Notes: generated by a model from the letters alone, not told the origin. A stretch of DNA of 64,000 nt from Carallia brachiata (GCA_021464245.1 JADCRB010000036.1:5132372-5196371), one strand, 5' to 3'; positions 1 to 13,007 are shown, counted from the stretch's first letter. Numbers and translations: made by a program.

Positions 1-478
1 AATAAACGGCTGGGATTCAAAGTTGGTGATTTAATGCGGTCAATCTTAGTAAATACGCTTTTCTTGTAGCGAATCAGAAGAAGACGTCATAGGCAGAGAA
101 CAACCCTTCTCTCTCTATCCCTGCGTCTCTCTCTTTCTCTCTAACTCCTCCATTGATCTGTCTTCGTTTCCTTTTAGATTAGATTAGATTAGATTCTGCG
201 TCTCCCTACAAATCATCTCTTTCTCTCTCTCTCTCTCTGAAGCTCGGCGCACGCTCGACCGTCGAAAGAAAAAACCCAAAAGGGGCCGCGTATCTATTAT
301 CATAAACCCTAAAAAAATATCTGTGGTGGCGGTGGTGGTGGCGGTGGTGGTGGAGGTGGAGGATCTGCAAGGCCACCTTATCATCATTTTTTTCCCTTTT
401 CCGGTCAGACGCTTTTGTGGCCGGCAAAAGTGATAATAGTGTTGTTTTTTTTTTTTTTTTTTTAAAAAAGACAAAAGA
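1..478 (+). promoter_or_regulatory. Upstream region and probable 5' leader of the G3BP-like gene
   Basis: This stretch directly precedes the start codon at 479. It has pyrimidine-rich runs around 105-150 and a CT repeat at about 217-238, both common in plant leaders. It also has a GGTGGC-type trinucleotide stretch near 325-362 and a poly-T run just before the start. I see no clear TATA box, and the window edge probably cuts the promoter. Confidence 0.4.
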
Positions 479-3400
479 ATGGCCACTCCGTATCCAGCTG
501 CAGTTCAGGTGTGTGTGTGTGTGTGAGATTTAATCTCCATAGATATTTATGTGTGTGTGTGTGTGTGTGTGTACATGAGTGTTTTAGACATGACAGGAGA
601 GTTGGTTCATTTTGTGTTGTGTAAGGATTATTTTTCTTTTTTATTTATATTTTTGGGTTTGGTTTTGTTTTTTTTTTTTCCTTTTTTTTTTTTTCAGGTT
701 GGGTCATATTTTGTGGGACAGTACTATCAGGCACTTCGACAACAGCCGAACCTCGTTCACCAGTTCTACGCGGATGCCAGTACGATGATTCGTGTCGACG
801 GCGATTTAAGCGAGTCTGCTTCCACAATGCTGGTAACTTTCCCCTTTTTTATTCTTTTTTTTTTTTTCCTGAGTCTCTGTACTTTTGTTATATATATTTT
901 TTTATGTTAGTTATTTTGATGGGTTTTTTATATATAAAAAAAAAACATTCTTACTCTTTTTGTATGGATGCTTAATTGCTTGTTGGTCTTTTCTCTTCTG
1001 TCTTTAAATTTGGGCGTTTTGATTGTCATATATTACATGCATTTAAGAGTGGGTGGACTTTTTCCTTTTCACCCATTCTTTTGCTTCTTTTGGGTTGTTG
1101 CTTCTTAACTTTTCTTCTATCTGCATTGAAATGCCAATACATACGCTGGTATTTATGCACGCTTCAGATTCGCCTCAAAAAAGGGATGGATGAAAAGTGG
1201 GTAATCTGTAGTGGAAAACCGAAAAGAAAAATATTGACGAATATGCCATCAGCAAGACATCGACGTAATGTAACTAAAGGTTTTGGTCTTTTAATTGTTC
1301 AGTGTTCTATTATCAAGAATGCAGGTTTTGAACCTAAAAATAGGAAATTTGTACTTGGGAAGTTTGTTCTTGGCTTTTTAGCAGAGAGTCCCAAGCATAG
1401 AATCACACTGATGTATTTTGTTGCTTTACTAATTATTAGTTGTCTGCTGGAATTTAACTACATAGAAGATAGCACCCTTAATTCATGGGCAGGATCTGTG
1501 GAATTTATTACTAACTGAGGACACCAGTTGGGGGATAAGCTTCTTGTGAAGTTAGTTATTGTGGAGCCTTGGTTGTTTATGCAGTCACTGATTTGTCATT
1601 ATCTTTCTATTCTCTCCAGGAAATCCATACCCTTCTCACTTCTCTAAACTTTACTGCTATTGAGATCAAGACCATAAATGCTCTTGATTCTTGGGATGGA
1701 GGTGTTCTGGTGATGGTGTCTGGCTCTGTTAAAATCAAGGATTTCAGTGCCAGGAGGGAATTCGTGCAGACCTTCTTCCTGGCTCCTCAGGAAAAGGGTT
1801 ATTTTGTTCTCAATGACATCTTTCAGTTCACTGATGATGGAATTTCTTCCCAACAACATCTTGGAGATATTTACCAGCAGCATTTTGTTCCTGTATCGCC
1901 TGAAGACACTCTTGAATCTCAAATCAGTGCATCTGAGCCTATCCAAGAGCCACCAGGTAAATATGACAATATGCTTGGGAGCTGTTAATGGCCAAAATAA
2001 ATCACCTGGTTCTTACCTCACGGCACATAGTGACGCGTGGTCCATTTTTTCTGTGAATAGAGCTTCAAAATTTTCCAATGGGAATGGTTTACTATAAGCT
2101 AAACCACGCTTTTATGAGTGAATAGTAAGTTGTTTTAACTAACAACTGCGTTCCATTGTCTAGGTCATGGTTAGATTGCAATCCATGTGGTAGAACCTCA
2201 ATACATCGAAACAAGAGCATTTTTATTATGGAATGACTTTTCTCTTGTTTTCAATCCTGATACTGCTACTGTGCAGACATAGAACTAATTTTTTGTGGGA
2301 AAATTTTCCTTCTTTTCCCTTTCATGAGTGCACAATCACTTCTTTACTTTGCTGGCTATTGTGTTTCAATTAGGGATAAATGTAAATTTGCCTCAAAAGG
2401 AACTCACTAAGAAGGAAAAGAAACAAACCAATTCATCAAAAAGGGACAAGATTCAGATTAATTCATCCAAAAATAATCTAATCGAAGTATGATAGTTGAT
2501 CATCGAAATTCTATGTTAAATTGTGATCTCAGGGACATTTGGTGAAAGAACATATTGCCTTCTTATTAGTCTGGTCAAATCTTTGGTTTTGTAGTTTCTG
2601 AATATGTCTTGGAGGAAGAAGCGGGGAAATATGTGAACTCAGTCCATATAGAAGATGATCCAGTGGACAAGTACAGTCTTCCAGAGCAGAAAGATGTGGG
2701 AAGCGAAATTGTGGTGGAAGAAAGTCCTGTGGAGGAGATACCGGCCTCATTTCAAGGTGTTCCAGATGCTGTACAACAAACATCACCCGTTGTTCTGGAT
2801 GAACCTGTGGAAGAACCTCAAATTAAAACTTATGCTTCTATAGTATGCACCATGCCATTGCTTCTGCGCATTGTTTGCTTGATTTTTGTGCCTGCTTCTG
2901 TATCTTTTGTGAGGTTTGATTGTTCAATTTGGATATATTTATTTCTAGAGAGAGAGATATTGTTCCTTGTTTTGAATTAAATAAGGACTCTGTGGTCATC
3001 TTATTTTGTGAAAGAAGGCAAATAAGATGAGGTTGTGCGTCAGAGATGAGTGAGAAATGTTGTGCATGCAGCATAAATGTAAATGACAGAATGTTAGTTT
3101 AGCTGGGATCTATTAGGTGACTTTGTTTTCGATTGTGGAATCGTGGCAGTTACGGGTCTCAAAGGGCCAGTTTTCCTCACCCATTGCTACTCAGCCACCT
3201 GCCAATAAGAGTGCCCCAACTACGTCAGATTGGAGTCATATATCAGCATCTGCTGTGCATGAACCTGATTCTGGGTTGTCGTTTCCACCTGAATCTGGAG
3301 TTGAGGCAGCAGAGGAAAGTTTCGGACTGGAGGAAGGTGAAGCACTTCTTTTCTAGTTTGTTGATTCATTACTTATACAATTTAGAAGTTTAAAAGATAA

Positions 3401-5051
3401 GAGTATGCTTAGATTCATGCAAGCATTCATTCAAAATAGAAGTTGGTTTGTGTTTAGAACAACCGCATGGTCCATGAGCTTATGTCTCACATAACAAGAT
3501 CTGGACAATCTTTAGTTGAATTGTTTCCATGTCTTATGGATATGCATCATAAATGCTCGTGTGGCCTGATTTGTAAAATGATTTTGTTGTGAGGTTAACT
3601 TTTTGTTGTGACTTCACCAGCTCATATAATTGTTTGTTTTCTTTTATAATAAATTTCGAAATTTTGGACTATATTGCTTTACATTTGGAAATGTATTGTC
3701 ACATAACAGTTTCTAAAAGAATATAATTTATTCTTCCACCGATTCAGGTGAACCAAAATCTGTCTATGTGAGAAATTTGCCCTCCGACGTTACTTCTGCA
3801 GAAATTGAGCAGGAGTTCAAGAACTTCGGCAGAATTAAGCCTGATGGCGTGTTCATTAGGAACCGCAAGGTGAACCTTTCTCTTATTTCTTCTTACTGTC
3901 TGCATATACAGTCCTAAAATGAGCTTCTATTTTTGCAGGATGTTGTTGGCGTTTGCTATGCTTTTGTGGAGTTTGAAGACCTCGCTAGTGTTCATAATGC
4001 AATCAAGGTTTCACTTTCTTCGTTCAAGATTTTTTGTTTTCCCTTATACACTTGCTGGTTGCTGATCTCTTATCCTGCATCCCAGTGTTGGTAGTTGTCT
4101 TTTCTTGTGTCTGTCCTTTGCCTTTATACATGTGCATCAACCTGTATTTTTTGGTTCCTCTGCCAATGCTTCAATGAGATGTGCACGTTAGGCAATTTAT
4201 TAGCGTTCTTTACTGGCTAATAGACTGAATTTTTAGTAGATGAATAGAAGGCAGACCTGAATGAAAGATTCTGGATTGTTTTCCATGAATTTTGCTTATG
4301 GTTATAGCCATGCTTCATATTATATCAGTCTGTCTTACCTGATCTTGTTCCTTTTTTAGGCATCTCCTGTACAAATTTCTGGAAGGCAAGTTTTCATTGA
4401 GGAGCGAAGACCAAACAGTGGCATTGCTTCTCGAGGTGGAAGTAAGTGAACTAATTTGTCCTTGTTTAAGTTGCACACCTGTCATGATTTTCCTTCTGGA
4501 AGTCAGAACCAACATTGCCATAACAGAGCTTTTGGGAATATATTATTAGTTCTTTATGATGTGAGTGCTTGAATTTAGAGCTATTAGACCAGGACATGGC
4601 TGACATGCCATCAGTGCGTGAAAACATTATGATGTCACAGTCCAAATTTATTGTGCTACGGAGATGCTGATATAAATTTGCGATGGTGGCTGGAATAGTA
4701 GTGCAGCGATATTATTTCAATATTATTTTCCCCCCTCAAAAGCATATTGTTTTTTAATGGATTTTTAATGATTTTCTGAGATGTATTACTTGTCATATAC
4801 CATATGATTTCATGTGCCTAGAGTAATGAGAGCTCGTAACAGTGGAACAAACCAGTTCGCTTCATTTGTATTGACATTAAGATGTCCTCTTAATTTTTCG
4901 AGCAGGAAGGGGAAGAAGCAGGGGCGGTTATCAACCAGATGCCCCAAGGGGACGTTTTGGTAGCCGCAGTTTTGGCAGGGGAAGCTACCAAGATGGCGGT
5001 GACTACAGCAGACCACGAGGGAATGGTTTCTACCAGCGTGGTTCACGGTAG
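479..5051 (+). CDS. G3BP-like NTF2-domain and RRM RNA-binding protein
   Basis: Plant G3BP-like proteins bind RNA in the cytoplasm and are linked to stress granules. The coding exons read 479-508, 698-832, 1620-1956, 2595-2842, 3150-3336, 3748-3869, 3939-4007, 4360-4441 and 4906-5051. All junctions are GT-AG, the phases agree, and the total is 1356 nt (451 aa). Residues about 9-127 form the NTF2-like fold, starting VGSYFVGQYYQAL. Residues about 130-310 are an acidic, proline-containing linker that includes KTYASILRVSKG. The RRM spans about 318-392, with RNP2 VYVRNL and RNP1 VGVCYAFVEF. Residues about 402-451 are an RG-rich tail ending FYQRGSR. The length is normal for the family. The start codon was chosen because MATPYP joins exon 2 in phase. 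The family assignment is firm; which RNAs or partners it binds cannot be told. Confidence 0.93.
509..573 (+). repeat. GT microsatellite in intron 1 of the G3BP-like gene
   Basis: Two runs of GT dinucleotides (about 509-526 and 549-573) sit directly after the intron 1 donor. The donor GT is itself the first repeat unit, so variation in repeat length would act right beside the splice site. Confidence 0.85.
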
Positions 5052-5500
5052 AGGCGAAGGCTACTGAGGAACAAGGTGCAAGCGAGCAGAACCACAGGGC
5101 CTGAACCTGGGCTTTTTAATCTAAGGGTGATACAGGCTTTTTAAGTTACTGATTGTCGATTGAAAATTGCCTTGTGATGGCCTGTGTAACTTTTTGAGAT
5201 GTGTCATTTGAAATGGTGTGTTGAGAGACAATTTTCCTCGGATATGCTGCTTTTCCCCCTTTGAATAGTTTTTGTCTTGCAATTCATGGGGTGAAAATTT
5301 TTGAGGAATTTAATTTCTATATAGTCAGGAGTGCGATGTGCTGGTTTTTCATTGCTTATGCAAGGTTATCACAAACTGGGTGTAGTTTTTTCCTTCTATT
5401 GTGAACTGATTTATTTCGTTTTCAATGGAGATCCAAATTGTCTATTGGCAAAACTGATTAAGTGAATAAATCATTCCCAAATGTAATTTTCTATTGATAA
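5052..5500 (+). terminator. 3' UTR and likely poly(A) region of the G3BP-like gene
   Basis: The sequence after the TAG is T-rich and has no coding pattern. An AATAAA hexamer lies at 5465-5470, followed by an A-run near 5499. The cleavage site itself is not determinable from sequence alone. Confidence 0.5.
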
Positions 5501-5703
5501 AAAAAAAAACAAATGAAGAGGTGATTATCATACGAGCTAGTAGTTTAGTTAAACGATAATTTACATTAGTCAGGATGAGAGTCTCTTTATTGACATTTGT
5601 CTTTATAGTTTACTGGGATTTATAACATAATGCAATAGTGGATTGAAGACTTATTTGCATTGAGACTAAGTGTAGAGAAGGTTTATGTGAATCTAACAGT
5701 GTT

Positions 5704-5829
5704 GAGTGAAGTATTTTTTTTATAAAAGAAGTTAAATAAAAATATTAATAAATAATTTTTAATTTTGAGTGAAGGATCTTTCTTATAAAAAAAATTAAAT
5801 AAAAATATTATTAAATAATCTTTAATTTT
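5704..5829. repeat. 63-bp tandem duplication in AT-rich intergenic DNA
   Basis: Two adjacent imperfect copies, 5704-5766 and 5767-5829, each begin GAGTGAAG and carry the same TTAAATAAAAATATTA core. No function is visible. The rest of 5500-6580 is AT-rich intergenic sequence without recognisable genes. Confidence 0.75.
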
Positions 5830-6586
5830 GATTTATACATACGGATGATTTATATATTAAAATTTTTTTTGTTATTATGGATGATGTCACGTCGGTCGAC
5901 TCGTCTTGAAAAGCACAGGTACTGTAGATAGGTACACTTCGCATCTTAGGCTAGGCTTCGGAATGGCCACAGCCAGACAAAGAAAATTTGCTGTGGGGGC
6001 GGCGGGGGCCAAGTTGTTCTCGTGGGAACTCAGTTGGCCCAATTTATTTAACTTTTTCCAGTCCGGATCCCTGGAGGACTAATTAAGTATTGGGCATAGA
6101 TTGGGAGTTAAAAGATTTTGTTTAGATATATTTAAAAAAAAGTAAATAATTGTTAATTTTTATAATTATATTAATAAAAAAAGTAATAAAAAATAAATTA
6201 TATTTTATTATTTTATTTTTATAATTATAAAAATTTAACAATTAATTATTTTTTTAACACGTGTCAGAATAATTTAGTTGAAACAATTTCTCCTGCCTCA
6301 AAACTTTATCGTTAAGCATTTAAATTGCAGGCGCGCACGAGCAAGCAACTTGGGCATTCGGAGAGTTATGTCCAATAATAGAGCATGTGTATTTTAGAGC
6401 ACTCAAGCGACACCTCAGTAATTACAAATAAAAATTTTTATTTTATACTTCAATAATTAAAATTTAATTCTTTATTTTAAAAATTCAGGCTTTAATATTA
6501 AAAAATATATATATAATTTACGTTAATAAAAAAATTACATTTATTACGTAACTCATAATCTATTAAGTCTTTCAATAAAAAAAAAA

Positions 6587-7060
6587 TATATATAAAGTGA
6601 GACGAGCAAAGTGACAGCAGGAGGCATTCGTCCTCATCTCAGCGTTGCCAAAGAAGAAAGTCGCAGATTATAAGACAAATAACAACCAGTCAAACCTATA
6701 AAATGGGCAAACAAAAGACATACGCGGGAACGAAAGGAATCTTTCCCTTTGCGCAAAGTCAAGGAATGGTACAACTTATTGCTGTAATAATTTGTGTTGT
6801 TTGTGCAACACACGTAGACACGGACCCCACAATTCCACCGTCCAATATTATGCGGCTGGGAACGGAAGCCAGTTATCTTGGTCTCCCCGATCCGGCGATC
6901 CCTGACTGAGCGAGAGCGGCCATTGGCAAGGCATTGGGGCGGGCAGGCTATATGTATGTATAAATAATACGATAAAGAAAGAAGGAAAGAAAGAAAGAAG
7001 AAAACGGCGGCGGCGAGTCTGATTTGGTGGCTGAGGGAGGGAGGGAGGGGGAGTGACGAT
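6587..7060 (+). promoter_or_regulatory. Promoter and 5' leader of the DUF946/Vps62-like gene
   Basis: Two TATA-like elements are visible, TATATATAAA at 6587-6596 and TATAAAAT at 6697-6704. Either could position transcription of a 300-450 nt leader. The leader contains a GAAAGAAAGAAAGAAG purine run near 6975-7000 and a GGGAGGGAGGGAGGGG run at about 7033-7050. Short upstream ATGs occur, for example at 6703. I cannot decide between the two TATA elements. Confidence 0.4.
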
Positions 7061-9465
7061 ATGTTTGGTTGCAAATGTTTTCGTTGGAACAGAATCGAGG
7101 ATACGTCGCCGCCTGAACTCGACACCTTTTCTCTCCCATCCCCTCTTCCTGATTGGCCTCCAGGTACGTGCCTCCTCCTTCATACAAATACACAAGTTTT
7201 TCTGTTTTGTTCTTTTTATTATTATTACTTGAACCGGATTAGTCGGGATTCAAGGTGACTGCTAAATAGCGGGTCTAATTCCAAAAAAAAATATTCCTCT
7301 TTTCCTGGCATCCTTGATTAATTGTTCATCCGTTTGTCAATATGCGTAACGCATCATGGGACTAATGCCTCTGTGTGTGTGTGTGTTTTGAGTTGTTGAA
7401 TGCTTTTCTTTTGGGAATTAGGGTCATCTATTTGCTATATGAAGGGTTTTGTTACCAGTTGAATCATATATTTTCCATGGTGAATTGCCACATTGAAGCT
7501 TTTGGTCAAATCTTTGGCCTGCTAATGTCTCACATACTGTTTGTGATTGATTTCTTCTTTCTTTCGTTATCTTTTTCTGAGTTTTTTTTGCTTAACCTAT
7601 ACGGGCCTAGGATAATTCTTCACTTTATGCCCATTCCATTGATTTATCACATCTTCTTTAAGTAGAACTTTTCTTGGTGTCTGCCTACGCCTACTTTAAC
7701 GGAGTTCTTCAAACCCAATGTTACGTTGCAAGTGATGTTTGATCATGAGACTAAATGGTCGCTGGGACTCTGTGATTTTGATTTTGATGTTGGCTTCTAA
7801 TTCAATTTCATTTCTTGAATTCGCTGTTCTACTTAAATTCATTTTTTTTGCTTACATTCAGGCCAAGGATTTGCTTCTGGGAGAATCCGGCTGGGGGAAA
7901 TTGAAGTTCTTAAAATCTCCAGGTTTGAATTTATTTGGAGCTCTAATGTTTTTCAGGACAAGAAGGTGGGTGTTTCGTTCTATGAACCAGTGGGAATACC
8001 TGATGGATTTCATAGCCTTGGTCACTATTGCCAATCCAACAAACAGCCATTGAGAGGGTTTCTTCTTGTGGCCAGGGAGGTTTCGTTCCCTGAGCCTGAA
8101 GCTGCAAATAATTGTAGCCCTGCTAATTCTCCCGCTCTTCAAAAGCCTGTTGATTATACATTAGTTTGGAGTTCAGAAAATGGAAGCGATGAAAGTTATG
8201 AAGGATGTGCTTTCATCTGGCTACCTCAGCCCCCCGAGGGTTGGAAGTCCATGGGGTTTTTAGTTACCACCAAACCAGACAAGCCGGACTTGGATGATGT
8301 GAGATGTGTTCGAGAAGACCTGACAGATGAATGCCAAGCTTATAGCTTGATACTTAATAGTTATTCAAAATTTTCTGACTTACCATTTCAAGTTTGGAGC
8401 ACGAGACCCAGTCACCGGGGAATGCGGGGAAGAGGTGTTTCAGTGGGCACATTTTACTGTAGCTACTGGAGACCTGAGGACAGACTGAATGTTGCGTGCT
8501 TGAGGAATTTGGATCCTGAATTACATGCAATGCCAAACCTTGAACAGATTCATGCACTCATTAACCACTATGGACCCACAGTTTTCTTTTACCCTGATGA
8601 GATCTACTTACCGTCTTCTGTTTCATGGTTTTTCAAAAACGGAGCTCTCTTATACAAAGCTGAAGACTTGACTGGGGAACCCATTGATGCTAGTGGCTTT
8701 AATTTGCCAGGTGGTGGGACAAACGATGGAGCATTTTGGATAGACCTACCTAGTGATGATCAAAGAGAAACTGTGAAACGTGGAAACTTGGAAAGTGCAA
8801 AACTTTATGTTCATGTGAAGCCTGCTGTTGGTGGGACTTTCACTGATATTGCGATGTGGATTTTTTGTCCTTTCAATGGACCAGCCACTCTCAAAGTTGG
8901 ACCTTTGAATGTTGCTCTCGGCAAGATTGGGCAGCATGTCGGTGACTGGGAGCATTATACTCTCCGAATATGCAACTTTACGGGGGAGCTATGGAGTATA
9001 TACTTCTCTCAGCACAGTGGTGGTGAATGGGTCCAAGCTTATGATCTAGAGTACATAGAGGGCAATAAGGCTATCGTTTATTCTTCAAAAAGTGGACATG
9101 CAAGCTATCCTCACCCTGGAACCTACCTCCAAGGGTCCACAAAACTTGGTATTGGAATAAGGAATGATGCAGCCCGGAGTAATTTGTACATAGATTCAAG
9201 CACCCATTATGAACTTGTTGCAGCAGAGTATCTTGGAGCCGATGTTTACATCGAACCCTCTTGGTTGCAGTTCATGAGAGAGTGGGGTCCAACAATTGTC
9301 TATAATTCAAGAACTGAGCTTAATAAGATAATCAACGGCCTGCCTATAATGCTTAAATATTCGGTGGAGACTCTGTTTGATAAGCTTCCAGTGGAACTGT
9401 CCGGGGAAGAAGGTCCTACTGGGCCAAAAGAGAAGAACAATTGGGTGGGGGACGAAAGGGGCTAG
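7061..9465 (+). CDS. DUF946 / vacuolar protein sorting-associated protein 62-like protein
   Basis: Two exons, 7061-7163 and 7862-9465, join in phase across a 698-bp GT-AG intron and give 568 aa. Exon 1 encodes the N-terminus [18 protein letters not shown]. The join produces [20 protein letters not shown], which is the expected family N-terminal strand. Recognisable family blocks include [20 protein letters not shown], the [18 protein letters not shown] block, [24 protein letters not shown] and [18 protein letters not shown]. This is the plant DUF946 family, related to yeast Vps62 (PF06101). No catalytic function is established for it. Length and conservation look normal and the gene appears intact. 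The many methionines further in are not needed as starts, because exon 1 already supplies a good one. Confidence 0.92.
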
Positions 9466-9980
9466 GCTTGCTTCAGAAGTGTATCTTCATGGTTTGTGTT
9501 GCTTTTGGCTTCCACATCACACACATGGAAGCGCATGTCTTTCGTGTATATTAGCATATTTCTTACTCTTGTGTAGAACTATTAGATTATTGCCAGCCCA
9601 GGCAATAGCTTCCTTTTACCAAAAGGTCTTCCTGCAGGGGAGAAAGAAGTTTTCGGACTGTGTGGCAGGATGGTTAATGGGGTTAGAAAATGAATTGAGG
9701 GAAACTTGGGCTATTGTTTGAGGTGTGCATTGTTGTATTTGGTCGCTTCAGCTATTGCAATCTGCTGGGTTGTAGATTATTCAGATTTATAGTGATGGGG
9801 AAGCATAGATGTGCTGTTTGTCGTAAGAAGTTGTAAGATAGCCAAAAAGGCGAAAATATATAATTAGTTCTGCAGGTTACTTTGCAATTCCAATTGCTTC
9901 GTAATTCCAGATTTTTTAGTCTTACACGTTCATCTCGACCTATACATCACCTGTAGCAATCTCCAATCGAGCAGTTGGAG
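9466..9980 (+). other. 3' UTR and downstream region of the DUF946 gene
   Basis: Non-coding, T-rich sequence follows the TAG at 9463-9465. No clear AATAAA is present; an AATATATAATTAG stretch near 9855 is a weak alternative poly(A) element. No second gene is visible. Confidence 0.4.
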
Positions 9981-9983
9981 ACT

Positions 9984-10580
9984 AACCCTGTGCTTGGATG
10001 AGAAAGTGAGAGGAGAGGAAAGTGACGGAGAAGAATACGAGAGGAACAAAATAATTTGAGGAGATGAAAATTTTCAATTCTTTCTTGTGTTTGGAGAGGG
10101 TGATGAGATAATTTTTTATTTAATAAAAGGTAAAAAGTGAGGAAAAATAAAATAATAAGTGTTAGACTGTCAATTTGACTTTTAAAAAAATATTACATAT
10201 AATATTATAAATATTTAATTTATAAATTATAAGTAAAATATTTGTATCAATCTAATTTAATAAGTTTATAATATTTGTATAATATTTTATTAAACAATTT
10301 AATAAATTTTTAAAAGACAAAGAGGTCCTTTTGTTTTAGGTAAATTTGTAATTTTTAAAATATAATAGGGATAATATAATCTTTTGATAAAAAAAAAGTT
10401 GGAAATCAATAATTTTCTTCCTAAATTTAAGAGAAATGGTATCGGTGAGTAAGAGAGAAAAATTTGATTTCCTTTTGTTTCATTTTTTTCTCTCTCCAAA
10501 ATATTTTTTAAATATAAATATTTACCTTTTTTTTCCCTCATTTTCTTCTCCCTCTTCCTTTTTCTCCTCTCCCAAATAAT
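9984..10580. mobile_element. MITE-like element, purine-rich TIR family, copy 1
   Basis: The left end reads TGTGCTTGGATGAGAAAGTG. The right end reads TTTTTCTCCTCTCCCAAATA, which is its approximate reverse complement (TATTTGGGAGAGGAGAAAAA). The interior is AT-rich and non-coding. The same end pair recurs at 10.7-11.7, 13.0-13.5 and 58.85-59.17 kb, which supports a repeat family. Exact ends and a target duplication could not be fixed. Confidence 0.5.
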
Positions 10581-10687
10581 GTAAACATCTGCTGCATATT
10601 TACATTTTTACTTTTAGAAAGAACAGTTTAAGCTTGAACTCCACCAGATGACCATGGTCTAAATTTTAGTTAACGAAATGGGAAAAT

Positions 10688-11705
10688 AGCGTTGTGTTTG
10701 GGAGAGGAAAGAAAAAAAAGGGAAGAGAGAGAGCGAGAGAGAGAGAGAGAGAGAGAGAGGCTAGGAAAAAAAAGGAGGATGTTTGCGTTTAGAAGATATT
10801 GAAGAAATTAAAAAAAAATTTGATTTTTCTTTTGCTCTCTAATCTACTAAATGTATTTATTTTCAAATTGTGAGGAAAATTGTTGAATTTTTTACTATTT
10901 TTATTAAATGATTAGGGCTAAATACATTTTAACCCTTGTGATTTGGTTGTTTTGCATGTTACCTCATTATAATTTTAATTTAGGCTTTAAACCACCATAT
11001 AATTTCTAATTTGGGCAATCAACCCCCTAACAACAATTTTTTTAATTATTTAATAGAATTTAACTATAACTACGTTATTTTATAATAACAAGTACTTCAT
11101 TATATTTCACATAAATGTTAATCATGAATATTATTTTAAACACTTCTATATTAATATGTGCAATATACTGAAAATAAAAAAAAATTGTAAAAGAAATAAT
11201 GTAAAATATAGTTAAAATATATATCAAAATTCAATTTGAGAAATATATGACATATTTTTTAGTAAAAAAAAATAATATTTACAAAACGATATAATTTTGA
11301 TTAATTTTTATTAATAGATTTAAGAAATTGCTATTATGGGTTTAATTGTCAAAATTAAAAATTAGAGGGGATTTAATGCTTAAATTGAAATCATATGGAT
11401 GTAACGTGCAAAACAATTATATCACAGAAGTCTAAAATGCATTTAACCCAGATGATTATATTGTCTCTTATTGTATGTATATAATATTTTTATTATAATG
11501 GTAAAATTATTATTTTAACGCACATTATTTTTTTCTCATTTTTCACTCTTTTTCAAATATGATATTTATAATTTCTCTTAGTATCATCTTTCCCAATGAT
11601 AAAAAAGAATGAAAAATTTTCTCACCCTCAATTATTTTTTTCCTTTATTTTCTTTTCTCACTTTCTTATTTCTCTACTTTCTTATCCAAACACAGTGTTT
11701 AGATT
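10688..11705. mobile_element. MITE-like element, purine-rich TIR family, copy 2 (interrupted)
   Basis: The left end is TTGTGTTTGGGAGAGGAAAG and the right end is CTTTCTTATCCAAACACAG. The element is split by a second MITE at 10915-11449. A GA microsatellite lies at about 10725-10760. Removing the nested element leaves about 480 bp, close to the other copies. Confidence 0.55.
10915..11449. mobile_element. Mutator-type MITE nested in another MITE
   Basis: The left arm starts GGGCTAAATACATTTTAACC. The right arm, reverse complemented, starts GGGTTAAATGCATTTTAGAC, and similarity continues for more than 100 bp. It is flanked by a 9-bp target duplication with one mismatch: AAATGATTA at 10906-10914 and AGATGATTA at 11450-11458. 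A 9-bp duplication with long inverted repeats fits non-autonomous Mutator-like elements. There is no coding content. Confidence 0.8.
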
Positions 11706-11728
11706 ACAGTCCATAGTTTTATTAAAAA

Positions 11729-11894
11729 ATATATGTTAGGCACGTTGAGCATTTGCTCAACTGATTAAGGGGGTTGTCTCTCAACTAGTAGGTAGGGAGT
11801 TCAAATTCTACCAAATCTCATTTCTTCCTCTCCAAATACCCAATAAAACTCTTTATAGACAAAAAAAAAATATATATATATGTTAGGCACGTTG
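11729..11894 (+). mobile_element. tRNA-derived SINE with 19-bp target site duplication
   Basis: The body (11748-11875, about 128 bp) begins AGCATTTGCTCAACTGATTA, a tRNA-like A box. It continues to a B-box-like GGGAGTTCAAATTCTACC and ends in an A-run followed by AT repeats. It is flanked by perfect 19-bp direct repeats, ATATATGTTAGGCACGTTG at 11729-11747 and 11876-11894. The pattern of pol III boxes, A-tail and long target duplication is diagnostic of a SINE. Confidence 0.85.
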
Positions 11895-13007
11895 TCTAAT
11901 GAAGCTAGTCTCTACATTAAATTTATTGAAAACAACTTTACAGTATGTAATAAATAGTATTAAAAAAATCATCTAAACTATAATCTCAATTCTATCCATA
12001 GAAATCAAAATGGGTCGAAATCAGCCAATTAAAATCGAAATTATTGAAGTTTGTACATATTGTCAATGACCCATATACCAATAATATACTTTTTTTTTTC
12101 TTGATTAAAAAAAAGTCGAAATCATTGAAGGGGTCGATCCAAGTCGAACTGTAATGTGTCTGCCTATAAAACGGAACATAACAGAAACATCAAGTTTTTA
12201 ACTAATCATTCAACAAAAAGACGAGAAAGAAAGGACGAAATGTTCATTTTACTTGCAAAGAAAGAATAAACTTGGGGTGAGTTAGAACTGCAATTAAAAA
12301 AAATTAATTAATTTAATAATATTTAACAGTTTATATTTTTTTAAATTTAATTATTTAACTATTAATATCATTTTATTACCTAAATATTACTATTTATCAT
12401 TTCTTAAAACAAAAATAAAATCAACCGAGAATCAAAATCAACAATAGAGATCGAGAACCAGTCAAGAACGAGAACAAAAAACGAAACCGTCTACAATGGG
12501 ATCCAGGTGTTTCAAGCACGAGAATGCAGGCCGATGAACTATAGGTTCCAAATTTTCTCTCTCTAATAAGTCCCCTCCTTACATAATTTTATTTGTTTAT
12601 CTAACTAAACTAATACTGCTGCTTGCTAAAATCAGAGTAACGACAATAAAAGAGCCCAGTGTTTCTGTCCAATTGGGAAGAAGGGAGACGTGGATTCTGT
12701 CGGCCCGACCCACGACAGCATTGGTAGGGCATCGTATCTTCTCGTAATGCCCAAAAAGGACATCAAAATCTAGAATAAAGGCCGCCACCACACGCGCGGC
12801 ACACGAGATTTGCCAAGGAGCACATTGTCCTCTTTGCTTTGGTTTTTTTTTTTTAATTCTTAATCTCTAAAAATTAAAAAAAAATTCAACCAAAATTGTT
12901 GTTTAGGTGTTGTGTAAATATGTAATTTGTGTTTCACACACCAACATTAAAAGTTTCGTAAATCCTTGGACTATTTTGCTCTCGACTTTTGATCTTAGCA
13001 ACCCAAC
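11895..13007. other. AT-rich intergenic stretch
   Basis: No gene, RNA or complete element is recognisable. A slightly GC-richer patch at about 12640-12830 carries only short accidental ORFs. Confidence 0.5.

Noticed and set aside
976..1518. 180-codon plus-strand ORF in intron 2 of the G3BP-like gene
   Set aside because: It lies wholly within an intron, has hydrophobic low-complexity composition and no family motif. The spliced gene accounts for the region.
6703..6909. 68-codon ORF before the DUF946 gene
   Set aside because: It lies in the probable leader and has no recognised similarity. It could be an upstream ORF, but nothing supports a product.
11748..11875. tRNA gene
   Set aside because: A and B boxes are present, but the sequence does not fold to a full tRNA with a paired acceptor stem and it has SINE target repeats.
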